Shown here in pieces: positions 37,411 through 47,262 of a stretch of 64,000 nt of DNA. The stretch lies in assembly GCF_003606265.1 (NCBI RefSeq), contig NZ_CP023671.1, positions 2,728,001 through 2,792,000 on the forward strand, written 5' to 3'. The number at the start of each line of letters is the position of its first letter. Position 1 is the first letter of the stretch. Below the pieces are notes generated by a model. It did no database searches and was not told where the DNA came from. It saw only the letters and a list, made by a program, of their open reading frames with translations. Source of the DNA: Clostridium septicum. Its GTDB lineage: Bacteria; Bacillota; Clostridia; Clostridiales; Clostridiaceae. Made by a program: the position numbers and the translations under genes.

Positions 37411-38460
37411 TTAAATTCCTTTCATTGATTCATTTGGTGATAATTTATTACTCTTTTTAATAGGAATAATAGATATAAATATACCTATTAAAAGTAAAAC
37501 TAAAAAGGAAAATATTGCAGATAAATAATTAAATTTATCACCAAATATAACTTCATATTTATTAAATTTTATTATTAAAAAGTAAATTAACTGTGATAAT
37601 ATAAAGCCTTCTATAGCCATAACTTGATAATCATATATAATTTTAAAATATATTTTCATTTTAGTTGCACCATATACTCTTCTTATACCAAATTCTTTTT
37701 TTCTTTTTATAATATAATTATTAGTTACATTAACTATATTTAATAATAAGGTTAAAACAACTAATACAAAGAGTATTATTATATAAATTTTATTGCTTAA
37801 TAGATCCATCATAGAAGTTTCTGGTCTATCTAAACTCATTAGAGATATTTTTATATCAGTATCTAATTTTTTGGCATTGACATTTATAATGTCATAAATT
37901 CCATTAACATTTTCTCCATAAATTACCCATTTACCATTTATGTTAGTTAAAATATCAGGATTTATATTGACATAAAACCTTTCATCAAATACAGATTCTT
38001 TATTTGAATATCCCATAATTCCAATAACAGAATATTCTTCTCCATTAATAGACACATATTTTTTATTATTTTTTTCTTTAATTAAAGAGGTAAGTCTCTT
38101 TCCAAGAACACAATACTTTCCATTTAAATCATTAAAAATTTCATGATTTAAAAACTCTCCATTTATTAATGGAGGAGTATATTTAAAATTCCCATTAAAA
38201 TATATCATTTTTCCATAATAAGCATCTAAACTTAAAGCATTCTTTTCTAAATACACTTCAGGTGTTTTATTTAATATATTTAATAAATCTTTATAATCTA
38301 TATTAGCATTACTTATTTCTAGTTCCATAGCATTATTAGAAAGTAATTCATTATTTTCTTTTATATAATTGTAAGAATTTTCTATAATATTAAATAGTAA
38401 AGAAATAAAAAGCGAAACTATAAAGAATATTACTATAATGAAAATATTTTGCTTTTTCAT
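37411..38460 (-). CDS. FtsX-type ABC permease
   Basis: This 349-residue permease has an N-terminal TM helix (about 5-25), a large extracellular domain (about 30-220) and three C-terminal TM helices. IKRKKEFGIRRVYGATKMKIYFKI matches the FtsX coupling-helix motif (E-x-G-hR-hhGA). The stop is two bases before the next permease start, so both form one operon with the ABC ATPase. It is a typical MacB-like half-permease, and a working complex would need its damaged partner. Confidence 0.8.
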   Translation of the reverse strand: MKKQNIFIIVIFFIVSLFISLLFNIIENSYNYIKENNELLSNNAMELEISNANIDYKDLLNILNKTPEVYLEKNALSLDAYYGKMIYFNGNFKYTPPLINGEFLNHEIFNDLNGKYCVLGKRLTSLIKEKNNKKYVSINGEEYSVIGIMGYSNKESVFDERFYVNINPDILTNINGKWVIYGENVNGIYDIINVNAKKLDTDIKISLMSLDRPETSMMDLLSNKIYIIILFVLVVLTLLLNIVNVTNNYIIKRKKEFGIRRVYGATKMKIYFKIIYDYQVMAIEGFILSQLIYFLIIKFNKYEVIFGDKFNYLSAIFSFLVLLLIGIFISIIPIKKSNKLSPNESMKGI

Positions 38461-39044
38461 ATTATTAATCTCCTATTATTAAAACTAAATTATATTTATT
38501 TTTATACTTTATAAAATTGTATAAATATCTAAATTATAGATAACTTAATGATGATTTTAAAACTAAGTAAGTTGGTATAAATAATAAAAAGTAAAATAAA
38601 GTCCCATGTCCAGTTTCTCATTAGACAAGATTTAAAAAGGACACATATGTGAAAAGATTGACACAACTAAAGTAGCTTTGACTATTTTTCATAAAAAAAT
38701 TCAATATTAATTAATATTATACATAATTTGGATGGGGTTATTTGTATAAAATTGTAATGCAAATATAAATTTTTTTATTGGTTATTTAGTTATATATGAA
38801 AATTATTAAGTTAGTTTATATTTTTTTAATGAATTTATTAATTGAGATGAGAGTAAAAGAAAATTAGTGTTGGAACAAAAGATGTAAGAATAAGGATAAT
38901 ACAATAATAGGGAAAGGAGCTTACCTTGATAAAGACGTGGGAGCAGAAATAGTTTTATAAGAAAAATATTTATGATAATCTTTGGGGATTTGATAAAGAT
39001 GGAGATAGTACATCTTTTAAATTTATAATCATTTCAAGATAATA
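38461..39044. other. Long intergenic region, degenerate
   Basis: About 580 bases. The left part should hold the promoter of the ABC operon. Around 38880-39010 several short readable pieces appear (GKGAYLDKDVGAEIVL, DNLWGFDKDGDSTSFKF), but none is long enough to assign. I see no repeat or RNA gene. Confidence 0.4.
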
Positions 39045-39432
39045 TTAAACTAATTTTAAGTTTTTTATTTTTTCTTTTTCTATGTTATTTAGAACTTTAG
39101 TTAAATTATTTAAATCTTTATAATAATAAAGCATACATAGCAATTTATATTTTAATGAATTTTCTATATATAGAAATAAAATTATCTAAACTAATATCAG
39201 TTTTATATTTTAACAATATGGTTTCTTTAATAATATGTATACTAGCCTGACCATTACAATGATTAGAGAACATCATATTAATATTTTTTATATAGAGTTT
39301 TAATGTTGGAAAAGAGATATGTAACTCATTACAAAAGTTATATTTTGAAAAATTACCATTATTAATATAAAGTGTTTTTAAAATTTCAATTTCAATTTTT
39401 TCTGACGATTCTAATAAGTTTTCTTTAAACAT
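39045..39432 (-). pseudogene. Mga-like HTH regulator remnant, frameshifted
   Basis: ATG 39432 has an aaagga ribosome site. The product reads MFKENLLESSEKIEIEILKT, then NELHISFPTLKLYIKNIN, typical of the Mga-type N-terminal HTH. It stops at 39145 shortly after a TA repeat. Adding two bases in the TA run continues as IENSLKYKLLCMLYYYKDLN and NIEKEKIKNLKL to 39045. All later Mga domains (PRD-like and EIIB-like) are missing, so this is a fragment. Confidence 0.55.
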
Positions 39433-39707
39433 ATAATTATTCCTTTCTAATATATAAAATAAAAATATCTGATAAAATAATATCATTTTATTGTGTATTT
39501 TAAAAGTTTTAAATATCTAAAAATATCTTTTGTTTATAAACTATCTAATTTAGTTTTGTTGTTAAAATATAAATTAATTGTATAACAAAATATATTCAAT
39601 AATAAATATTAAGTCTTAATTTTTAAAAAAATTAAAAAAATGGAAGTAATCTTATGAAAGAATAAGTTATTATCTGAAGAGAAAATAATATTTAAGGGAG
39701 GAATATT

Positions 39708-40700
39708 TTGAAAATGAAGGTTTCAAAAGTTTTAAAGGATCTTTTTTCATTCACCAACATACGGGGAATTTGAATTCTTACAAAATGCATTAATAGAAGT
39801 AGATGGTAATGGAATAATATTGGCAGTAATAAAAAAAGAAGATAAAAATTATAATATGAAAGTGGACTATGCAAGAAAAAATAATATACTACTGAACAGG
39901 CCTTGTTAGATACAGAAAAATTTATAAATGAAGTTAAAAAATTAGGTAAAGATTTTTCTCAAGGGGTACACCATGTAATAACACCAAGATTTGTACCAAG
40001 TTGTACTGATGAAGTTTTGAGAGAGTTAGGGAAACTAGCTAAAAAACATGATTTGTATGTTCAATCTCATTGTAGTGAAGGGCAATGAGAGCATGATTTT
40101 GTCAAACAACGATTCAAAAAAAGTGATACTGAAGTTTTAAGGGATTTTGGACTATTAGGTGAAAAGTCAATTATGGCACATTGTAATTTTTCAAGCCAAA
40201 AAGACGCTGAGATTTTTGCTGAAACGAAAACATCTATATCACATTGCCCAATTTCAAATGCATATTTTGCTAATAGTGTTTTAGAGGTAAAAAGGTTAAA
40301 AAGTCAGGGGGTAAACATAGGATTAGCAACAGATATTTCTGCTGGATTCTCAGCAAGTATATATGATAATATTAGACAATCTGTAATTTGTTCAAGAATA
40401 TTGGAAGATGGTGTAGATAGCAGAGTTTCTAAAGAAAAACGAGGAGTTGATGATTCAAGAGTTTCTGTAATTGAAGCCTTCTACCTTGCTACTACAGGTG
40501 GGGGAAAAGCCTTAGGTCTTCCTTTAGGTTTAATAAAAGAAGGATATATATGTGATTTACAGGTGGTAGAAATGGAAAAGAATAAACATTCTATGTTTAA
40601 TAGCTCAAAGGAAATGTTGCAAAAAGTCTTATATTTAACTGAAAAGGAGAATATAAAACAAGTTTGGATTCAGGGAAAACTAGTTCATGAGAAAATTTAA
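39708..40700 (+). pseudogene. Guanine deaminase pseudogene
   Basis: TTG 39708 or ATG 39714 (behind gggagg) begins KVSKVLK, then single-base losses in short A and T runs break the frame before SPTYGEFEFLQNALIEVDGN. The section with the first metal motif (HxH) and about 100 residues is deleted. The later part continues ALLDTEKFINEVKKLGKDF and VHHVITPRFVPSCTDEVL. It reaches QSHCSEGQ and an in-frame TGA (40086-40088) where Trp is expected before EHDFVKQRF. IMAHCNF, SISHCPISNAYF and IGLATDISAGFS follow. Intact enzyme deaminates guanine to xanthine; here the lesions preclude activity. Confidence 0.8.
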
Positions 40701-41038
40701 ATTAGAAGAGTGTAAGAAAATATTAAAAAGCATTACTTACTATATATTTTTATCAGTAACTATAGGATTAAAAGATAAGAGAGCAAAGGCATCACAAGTA
40801 ATTTTCTGATTGTATGAATACTAATGATAACAGCAAGGATTTTTATAGAAGTAAAAAAATAAGCTTTTTAGCTATTATAAAATATAAATTGTAGAGAATG
40901 TAGATTTAAGGGGTAAATTAACTTATGGTTAATTTTATTCCTTTATATTTAATAAATGTTCAATTGTAGAAGTAGATTAAATTAGATAAAATATACTCAA
41001 AGAAACGTTTCTTTAGTAGTATATTTGGAGATGATAAA
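40701..41038. other. Intergenic region before XRE regulator
   Basis: About 340 bases. An imperfect hairpin (about 40907-40945, aaggggtaaattaac / gttaattttattcctt) may terminate the deaminase unit. The palindrome at 40999-41014 lies just before the next gene. Confidence 0.45.
40999..41014. promoter_or_regulatory. Perfect 16-bp palindrome aaagaaacgtttcttt
   Basis: Centred on cg and flanked by near-complementary atatact / agtatat, it ends 24 bases before the start of the XRE regulator gene at 41039. It is a good candidate operator for autoregulation. It also resembles LacI-family and catabolite-control operators. Confidence 0.5.
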
Positions 41039-42136
41039 ATGCCCATGAATATAATTATTCAAGAAAAAAGGAAAGAAATTGGATTAACTCAAGAGCAAAT
41101 TGGACAATATCTTGGGGTATCTACTCCTGCTGTGAACAAATGGGAAAAAGGGTATACTTACCCAGATGTTTCGTTGTTACCAGCACTTGCAAGGCTACTT
41201 AAAGTTGATTTGAATACATTACTTTGTTTTAATGAAGGATTAACAGAACAAGAAATAGGAAATTTTAGCAATGAAGTAATAGATATAATAAACACAAAGG
41301 GGTTTGAAGTTGGCTTTAATAAAAGTATTGAAAAAATACAGGAATATCCAAGCTGTGATATGCTTATCTATTCCATGGCAATGCTTTTAGACGGCGCTTT
41401 GATAATTTATGGAGTAGGTATTGAAGATAAAGAATACTATAAAAAACAAATTAAAATTTTATATGAGCGTGTAGCTAAAAGTGATAATGATAAAGTGAGA
41501 GATAAAGCAGTTTATATGCTGGTTTCTAAATATATTGATTGTATGGAATATGAGAAAGCACAGGAAATGTTAGATTTATTGCCAGAAAGAACTGTTTTAG
41601 ATAAAACACAGCTTCAAGCAAATCTTTTCATAAAACAGGAGAAACTTCATGAAGCTGCTAGAATGCTAGAAGGTAAATTACTAAATATAGTTAATGAAGT
41701 GCAGATGATTTTAATGAGCTTAGCTGAAATTGAGATTAAAGAAGGAGATAGTCAAAATGCTTCTCATTTGGCAGAACTTTCTCAGAAAGTCATAAAATTA
41801 TTTGAACTTGGGGATATGCAAGCTCTTGCAACACCACTACAGGTTGCTATCTTACAGAAAAATATTGAGGAAAGCATTTCACTTTTGAAAGCTTATTTTT
41901 CAGCAACTTTTAAACTATGGGATGTTAGTAAATCCTCTTTATATCGTCATATTGCGGCAGATATGAAAACAGTAAAAACAGTAAAAGAAGAGTTAGTAAA
42001 AGAAAAAAAGAATACCTTAGGAAAACAATTGCGACTAACGCTGCTTTCTGAACTTGAAAATAATCCTGAATATATATTTCTTCATTCAAATACAGAATTC
42101 AGACAGTTTATAAAAAAATATAGAAGTGAGTATTGA
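41039..42136 (+). CDS. XRE-family regulator with helical-repeat C-terminal domain
   Basis: This 365-residue protein has an HTH at about residues 5-60 (EKRKEIGLTQEQIGQYLGVS then VNKWEKGYTYPDVSLLPALA). The C-terminal domain (about 85-350) is helical and TPR-like (KAQEMLDLLPERTVLDKTQL...LMSLAEIEIKEGDSQNASHL). This architecture is frequent in Firmicutes and is often linked to stress or peptide sensing. The ATG follows a ggagatgat ribosome site. A palindrome precedes it. Confidence 0.85.
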   Translation: MPMNIIIQEKRKEIGLTQEQIGQYLGVSTPAVNKWEKGYTYPDVSLLPALARLLKVDLNTLLCFNEGLTEQEIGNFSNEVIDIINTKGFEVGFNKSIEKIQEYPSCDMLIYSMAMLLDGALIIYGVGIEDKEYYKKQIKILYERVAKSDNDKVRDKAVYMLVSKYIDCMEYEKAQEMLDLLPERTVLDKTQLQANLFIKQEKLHEAARMLEGKLLNIVNEVQMILMSLAEIEIKEGDSQNASHLAELSQKVIKLFELGDMQALATPLQVAILQKNIEESISLLKAYFSATFKLWDVSKSSLYRHIAADMKTVKTVKEELVKEKKNTLGKQLRLTLLSELENNPEYIFLHSNTEFRQFIKKYRSEY

Positions 42137-42244
42137 TAAAGATTAATGAAATTTACTAAAGTTATATTAGATTCTATTTTGGAAATGCAATATGTATGAA
42201 TAGAGAAAATAGAGTTAATAAAATTAAAAGCTTTTATAAATATA

Positions 42245-42312
42245 AAGTCATAATGATCTGAACTGCTCCCTATCTATTTGGTAGAGGGCAGTTTAAATCA
42301 TTATGATTTTTT
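42245..42312 (+). terminator. Long-stem terminator after XRE regulator
   Basis: Extended arms (42248-42269 and 42281-42306) pair over more than 20 bases with few mismatches and are followed by a T8-like run. Confidence 0.75.
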
Positions 42313-42351
42313 TTCTAAATAAGTTTATAAAGACAGTTAAATCTATTTCTT

Positions 42352-42600
42352 TTAAAAAATTATTATTAAAATTAAATTATATATAGATAATATAAAATAA
42401 GTATTTTCATAAAAACCATATTGTGCTAGTGGTCCAAAAAGTGCATTGCTATCTATTGTTACTATAATTGTAAATACAGTTAGCAAAAATAAAAAAAGCA
42501 CACGGTATTTTTGGAGATATTTATATATTAACATTACAAATAGTTTAAATATAAACACTATATCCTTGTAAATTATTATCAATGTAGTATAGTTAAACAT
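42352..42600 (-). CDS. Possible small hydrophobic protein, doubtful
   Basis: An 82-residue frame with two hydrophobic segments lies between two plus-strand genes. No ribosome site is visible before its ATG. The composition could come from AT-rich noncoding DNA, although VTIDSNALFGPLAQYGFYEN looks more protein-like than random. It could be a small membrane protein or a decayed gene end. Confidence 0.25.
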   Translation of the reverse strand: MFNYTTLIIIYKDIVFIFKLFVMLIYKYLQKYRVLFLFLLTVFTIIVTIDSNALFGPLAQYGFYENTYFILSIYNLILIIIF

Positions 42601-42669
42601 AGCAAAAGATAAAACTAAATGAAAAGTATACAGCTAAAAATAATTTTAGGTTACCAAGGAAGTGATAAG

Positions 42670-45459
42670 ATGGGTTCAATTAAGTGCACATTAAGAAAAG
42701 AAGTGAAAAATGAAATAAATAAATACATAGATAATGAATTTATTACTGAAATGATTAAAGAAATCATTAATTATATAAGAACAACTCATAAGGTTAAGAT
42801 TGATGACTCTGAGTTTGACAAAGAGGATGCAGAATCTAAGGTTATTTTAAAGGATAATGGACCTTTTAATATTTATGATTATATGTATGTAAAAGACTTC
42901 TTATATGAATTATCATGGGAAGGTTCATATATAAAAGAGTTAAAGGAAAGTGAGTACTCTGATAATTCTAAAGGTAGATCAAAGTATATACCACAGAAGA
43001 TTACAGAGGATTCAGAAGTATTATATAAGTATATACCAAAGGATATTGCTACTGTTTTATATGAAAAAGTAGAAGCATCTATGGAAATGAAAAAAGGTCA
43101 ATTATATAAAGACTTCAAGAAGAAATACAATGAAGACTTCTTATTTAATAGTGTTAGGTGGTATAAAAGATCTAGAGATGGAAAAGTTTATTGTGATATA
43201 GATTTAAATGAAATAGATGAAAATAAGAAGATAAAATTAGAAGAACAAATAAAAACTGAAATAGGTAATGGATATAAAACTAGATGGGGTAATGATGTTG
43301 CAGCAAAGGTAATTTCTTTAGAGAATAAGCTTTTATTAGATATTTATGAGGAAGGTTGCAAGATTTTAGGCATTAAAAATGAATATTCTTCAGAAGTTAT
43401 AAAGGCAGATAATAGTAATGATGAAGAAAAGCTAATACATCTTATGTTAGATAACTATAAGGAAGCTACAAAATTATCAAAGGGAATAAATAGGCTTAAA
43501 GTTAAGGTTATTAACTCCTTTGATAAAAAAATAGATAACCTTATTAATATTAATGTTTATAAGACAAATGAGCACATGAAGCTATTTTTAAATGATGCAA
43601 GAGAGATGATATTTGGATATTATAAAAGTGTTAATTTACCAGGACTTGGGAAAAACCTTATAGATAAAGAATATAAGATAAATAAGCTAATTAGAAGAGT
43701 AGCTGTAGTTGAAAATATTATATATAAGAATTATTTAGAAAAAAATCCTGATGCTCCATCTATTGAGGATATGGAATTTATAGAAGAGTGTCTTTTATGG
43801 ATTTGTACAAAGGGATTACTTTGGACATCAGAAAATATATACATAAAAAGTAAAGTAAAAGATGAGATAAAAGAAATAATATTAGATAATCCAATAGACG
43901 AGTATAAAGAAGCTAGAGAGATGAAAAGACACTTTTATCTTCATGTTGGTGAAACTAATACAGGAAAAACCTATGCAAGTATTCAAAGACTTATGGATTC
44001 AGAAACTGGGGTATATTTAGCTCCATTAAGATTATTAGCTTTAGAAATTCAAGATAAGCTTAATTCTCAAAATATATCATGTTCATTATTAACAGGAGAA
44101 GAAGAGGATATAAAATCATATGCATCACATGTTTCCTCAACAATTGAAAAACTTGCGTTAGGAACTAATTATGATATATGTGTTATAGATGAAGCTCAAA
44201 TGATTGCAGATAAACAAAGAGGATGGGCGTGGACAAGAGCTATAATAGGGGTATTATCACCAGAAATACATGTTTGTATGGCTCCTGAAGCAAAGGATAT
44301 AATAATCAAGCTAATAAAGGATTGTAATGATACATATGAAATAATAAATCATAAAAGAAATACCAAATTAATCTTTGAAGAAAAGAAATTTGAACTTAAA
44401 AATGATGTTAAAAAGGGAGATGCCTTAGTTGTCTTTGGTAAAAAGAAGGCACTGGCAGTTTCAGCAGAGCTTCTAAATAATAATATAAAAACTAGTATTA
44501 TTTATGGATCATTACCATATTCAACAAGGAAGAAGCAGTTTGAAAGATTCTTAGATGGTGAAACAGATGTAATAGTATGTACAGACGCTATTGGTATGGG
44601 GGTAAACCTTCCTATTAAACGTATTGTATTCTTAGAAACAAGAAAGTTTGATGGAATTTCACAAAGAAAGCTAAAAGTTTCAGAAATAAAGCAAATTGCA
44701 GGAAGAGCTGGACGTAAAGGGATTTACGAAAAAGGATATGTAGCTACAACAGCTGATAGTAATCTAATTAAATCAGCATTAACTGCAGAGACAAAGAAAA
44801 TAGAAAAATGCTATATAGAAATTCCAGATTCACTTTTAGAATTAGATATAGATATTATAGATGCATTAAAAACTTGGAGTTTAGCACCAGTTAAAGGATA
44901 TTTCCAAAAACCAGATGTTACAACAATAATATTCCTTTTAAATAGATTAAAAGATCTTAAAGTTAAAGCATCAAAAAGTGACCTTTTAAAGATGGCAACA
45001 ATTCCATTTGAAGAAAATAATAAGAGAGTACTTGCGTTGTGGGAAGAATATTGTACTATGTATAGCAAAGGTGCAGTAAATTTAAAAAGACCAAAACTTA
45101 ATGAAATAGTAAATGTAAAAAAAGAGCTTGATGAACTTGAATGCTATTATAAGTCATTAGAACTTAACTATTCCTTTGGTAAAAACTTTAAGTTGATTAC
45201 AAACAATGGATATATTTCAAGTGAAAAAGAGAATACAGCAAATAAAATAAATGAGCTACTGTTAACAAGTTTACTTCAGCATGAAAGAGTCTGTTTAGAC
45301 TGTAAGAAAAAGTTATCATGGGATTATCCAAGTGAAAGATGTAGATCTTGTAAAGAAAAGCTACAACACCTAAAGGGTGATAGATTTAGACCTAGATTCA
45401 GAAGTGGAAGAAGGGAATCAGACTTTAGAACTAAAAGAAGCAGAAGAAGCTATTATTAA
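42670..45459 (+). CDS. SUV3-like DExH RNA helicase with zinc-ribbon and basic tail
   Basis: A product of about 929 residues. The helicase core begins near residue 420: Walker A GETNTGKT (Gly427-Thr434), GVYLAPLRLLALEIQDKLN, LLTGEEED, Walker B D507-E-A-Q, and a second domain with GSLPYSTRKKQFERF, TDAIGMGVNLPIKRI and QIAGRAGRKG. This layout is characteristic of SUV3-like helicases (mitochondrial degradosome helicase and bacterial homologues). A long N-terminal helical region (1-420) has no domain I recognise. C875-x2-C878...C891-x2-C894 forms a zinc ribbon, and an Arg-rich tail (FRPRFRSGRRESDFR) suggests RNA binding. The start at 42670 fits the aaggaag site. Confidence 0.85.
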   Translation: MGSIKCTLRKEVKNEINKYIDNEFITEMIKEIINYIRTTHKVKIDDSEFDKEDAESKVILKDNGPFNIYDYMYVKDFLYELSWEGSYIKELKESEYSDNSKGRSKYIPQKITEDSEVLYKYIPKDIATVLYEKVEASMEMKKGQLYKDFKKKYNEDFLFNSVRWYKRSRDGKVYCDIDLNEIDENKKIKLEEQIKTEIGNGYKTRWGNDVAAKVISLENKLLLDIYEEGCKILGIKNEYSSEVIKADNSNDEEKLIHLMLDNYKEATKLSKGINRLKVKVINSFDKKIDNLININVYKTNEHMKLFLNDAREMIFGYYKSVNLPGLGKNLIDKEYKINKLIRRVAVVENIIYKNYLEKNPDAPSIEDMEFIEECLLWICTKGLLWTSENIYIKSKVKDEIKEIILDNPIDEYKEAREMKRHFYLHVGETNTGKTYASIQRLMDSETGVYLAPLRLLALEIQDKLNSQNISCSLLTGEEEDIKSYASHVSSTIEKLALGTNYDICVIDEAQMIADKQRGWAWTRAIIGVLSPEIHVCMAPEAKDIIIKLIKDCNDTYEIINHKRNTKLIFEEKKFELKNDVKKGDALVVFGKKKALAVSAELLNNNIKTSIIYGSLPYSTRKKQFERFLDGETDVIVCTDAIGMGVNLPIKRIVFLETRKFDGISQRKLKVSEIKQIAGRAGRKGIYEKGYVATTADSNLIKSALTAETKKIEKCYIEIPDSLLELDIDIIDALKTWSLAPVKGYFQKPDVTTIIFLLNRLKDLKVKASKSDLLKMATIPFEENNKRVLALWEEYCTMYSKGAVNLKRPKLNEIVNVKKELDELECYYKSLELNYSFGKNFKLITNNGYISSEKENTANKINELLLTSLLQHERVCLDCKKKLSWDYPSERCRSCKEKLQHLKGDRFRPRFRSGRRESDFRTKRSRRSYY

Positions 45460-45595
45460 TATTTATTTAAATTAATCTCCATTTTTACTATTTTTAATTT
45501 AATATTATTAAACTAAAAATAGTAAATAGTATTTATATTAAAAAATATATGATATACTAAATTAAATAAAATTATATAAAAAATGGGGAGAATTT

Positions 45596-46165
45596 ATGGT
45601 TATAAAATTGAAAAATAATGTAGAGGATGTAGAAACGTTTTTAAAATATTATTATTTGAATCATTTTGGGTGGAAGATATATTCAAACTCATTGTATATA
45701 ATTGGAGTTTTAAATCCAATCATAGTGAATATTTATGATACTAAGAGAAACATTGAATTTTATAGTAATACTTCTATGATGATTCTTAATATATTAATTA
45801 CTATAGGTATGACTTTATTTTTTATATATCTTTTTTTAAAATTAATACCTAAATTGTTAATGAAAAGATTAAAAAAGCGTTCCATTAAATATTATAAAAA
45901 AAAGAAGTTTTTTTCAGTTGAAAAAATAATAGAGATAAAAAATGAGTATATAGAGGTTAATTATGATAATAAAAAGTTAATTATTCCATTAAACAAAGAT
46001 ATTTTAGTAGATGAATTTAATGGAAGTATAATTATATCAGCTAAATTTCTTAAGAATAAAATAAAGAAAGTATATCCTTTAGTAATTCCAGTAACTATAT
46101 TTGAAAGTATAGAAAATAAAGAAGGGTTTATTAAAAATATTGAAGAAAAAAAGATGTTACATTAG
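45596..46165 (+). CDS. Membrane protein with C-terminal PH-like domain (YcxB-like), unknown
   Basis: This 189-residue protein has two TM helices (about 30-47 and 60-85), a basic stretch (KLLMKRLKKRSIKYYKKKKF) and a strand-rich C-terminal domain (IEIKNEYIEVNYDNKKLIIPLNK). The layout recalls YcxB-like proteins of Firmicutes; no function is known. A gggga ribosome site precedes the ATG at 45596. Confidence 0.55.
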   Translation: MVIKLKNNVEDVETFLKYYYLNHFGWKIYSNSLYIIGVLNPIIVNIYDTKRNIEFYSNTSMMILNILITIGMTLFFIYLFLKLIPKLLMKRLKKRSIKYYKKKKFFSVEKIIEIKNEYIEVNYDNKKLIIPLNKDILVDEFNGSIIISAKFLKNKIKKVYPLVIPVTIFESIENKEGFIKNIEEKKMLH

Positions 46166-46228
46166 ATATATGTAATATCTTTTTTCATTAGTAATGAAAA
46201 TCTTAAGGTAAGAAAATAAAACAAATTT

Positions 46229-46480
46229 TTATGCTGACTGCTTCATTTCTTTTATACTTAATCAAGTTTTTAATGGAATAGTTTCATTATCTAATACAGC
46301 CAAAAGATTTTTAGCTATATTAAATCTTTCTAATAACTTACATTTTTCTTCAGCATTAGATAAGGCAGAAGTTTTATCGGAAAAATGACTTTTCTCTTAG
46401 TTATGTAACTCAAGTTCCTTCTCACTTTTACTTAGTTTATTATAGTTCATCCTTAGCTTCTTTAACTTCTTCATAAAGAA
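46229..46480 (-). pseudogene. Rpn-family (recombination-promoting nuclease) C-terminal remnant
   Basis: The minus strand reads KEVKEAKDEL, stops, YNKLSKSEKELEL, a TAA, then EKSHFSDKTSALSNAEEKCK, LLERFNIAKNLLAVLDNETI, PLKT, a TGA, and LSIKEMKQSA. This resembles the C-terminal coiled region of PD-(D/E)XK Rpn transposase-like nucleases. Multiple stops and absence of the nuclease domain make it a fossil. Confidence 0.5.
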
Positions 46481-46586
46481 TTATATATAAAGGTAAGAAT
46501 ATAGTAGCTATAATATAAAATTACATTTACAAAATATGCTATAATTAAATTAAAAAACTAATAGAAATAACAAGAGAAAATTAAAT

Positions 46587-47261
46587 ATGTATAAAGTATT
46601 AATTGTAGAGGATGATAGGGTCATATCATCATTGTTAAAAGAGAATTTATGTAAATGGGGATATGAAGTAGAATGCATTTCGGATTTTAGTAATGTAATA
46701 GGTGAATTTATACAGTTTAATCCACAATTAGTAGTTATGGATATTAACTTACCTTTTTATAATGGATACCATTGGTGTACTGAAATAAGAAAGATGTCCA
46801 AGGTTCCAATAATGTTTGCATCATCAGAAAGTGATAATATCAATTATATTATGGCTATAAATATGGGAGCAGATGATTTTATAGTAAAGCCTTTTGATTT
46901 AAATATATTTGTAGCAAAGGTACAAGCATTACTTAGGAGAGCTTATTCTTTTCAAGGAAAGATGAATGTTTTAGAAAGTAAGGGGGCTATCCTTAACCTA
47001 GAAGAAGTTACTTTAACTTATAAAGAGAAAAAGTTAAGTTTAACTAAAAATGAGTTTAAGATTCTTCAAATATTATTAGAAAATAAAAATAAGGCTGTTT
47101 CCAGAGAAGATATTATGACTTATCTTTGGGAGAGTGAAAGCTATATTGATGATAATACTTTAACTGTTAATGTAACTAGAATTAGAAAAAGGCTTGAAGA
47201 AATAGGGCTAAAAGATTTTATAAAAACTAAAAAAGGAATTGGCTATATAATAGGTGAGTAG
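46587..47261 (+). CDS. BceR-type response regulator
   Basis: This 224-residue OmpR-family regulator has a receiver domain (VEDDRVISSLLKENL, phospho-Asp in VVMDINLPFYNGY, Thr/Ser-like SSES, Lys in VKPFDLNIF) and a winged-helix output domain (LTLTKNEFKIL-type block, SREDIMTYLWES, DNTLTVNVTRIRKRLEE). The gene order with an intramembrane-sensing kinase and BceAB-like transporter defines the Bce module for sensing and resisting cell-wall-active peptides. The kinase start overlaps its stop region. Confidence 0.9.
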   Translation: MYKVLIVEDDRVISSLLKENLCKWGYEVECISDFSNVIGEFIQFNPQLVVMDINLPFYNGYHWCTEIRKMSKVPIMFASSESDNINYIMAINMGADDFIVKPFDLNIFVAKVQALLRRAYSFQGKMNVLESKGAILNLEEVTLTYKEKKLSLTKNEFKILQILLENKNKAVSREDIMTYLWESESYIDDNTLTVNVTRIRKRLEEIGLKDFIKTKKGIGYIIGE

Positions 47262-47262
47262 T

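Noticed and set aside
38880..39010. Short readable peptides GKGAYLDKDVGAEIVL and DNLWGFDKDGDSTSFKF
   Set aside because: They are too short and interrupted to assign to any gene; mentioned only under the intergenic entry.
8346..40700. Idea that TGA codes for Trp here, because TGA interrupts at least two genes at plausible Trp positions (36290, 40086)
   Set aside because: TGA is used as the normal stop in intact genes (for example at 33446-33448 and 42134-42136), and other broken genes carry TAA, so decay fits better than recoding.
40701..40860. Possible coding remnant SITYYIFLSVTIGLKDKRAK after the deaminase pseudogene
   Set aside because: About 27 codons only, with no supporting family match.
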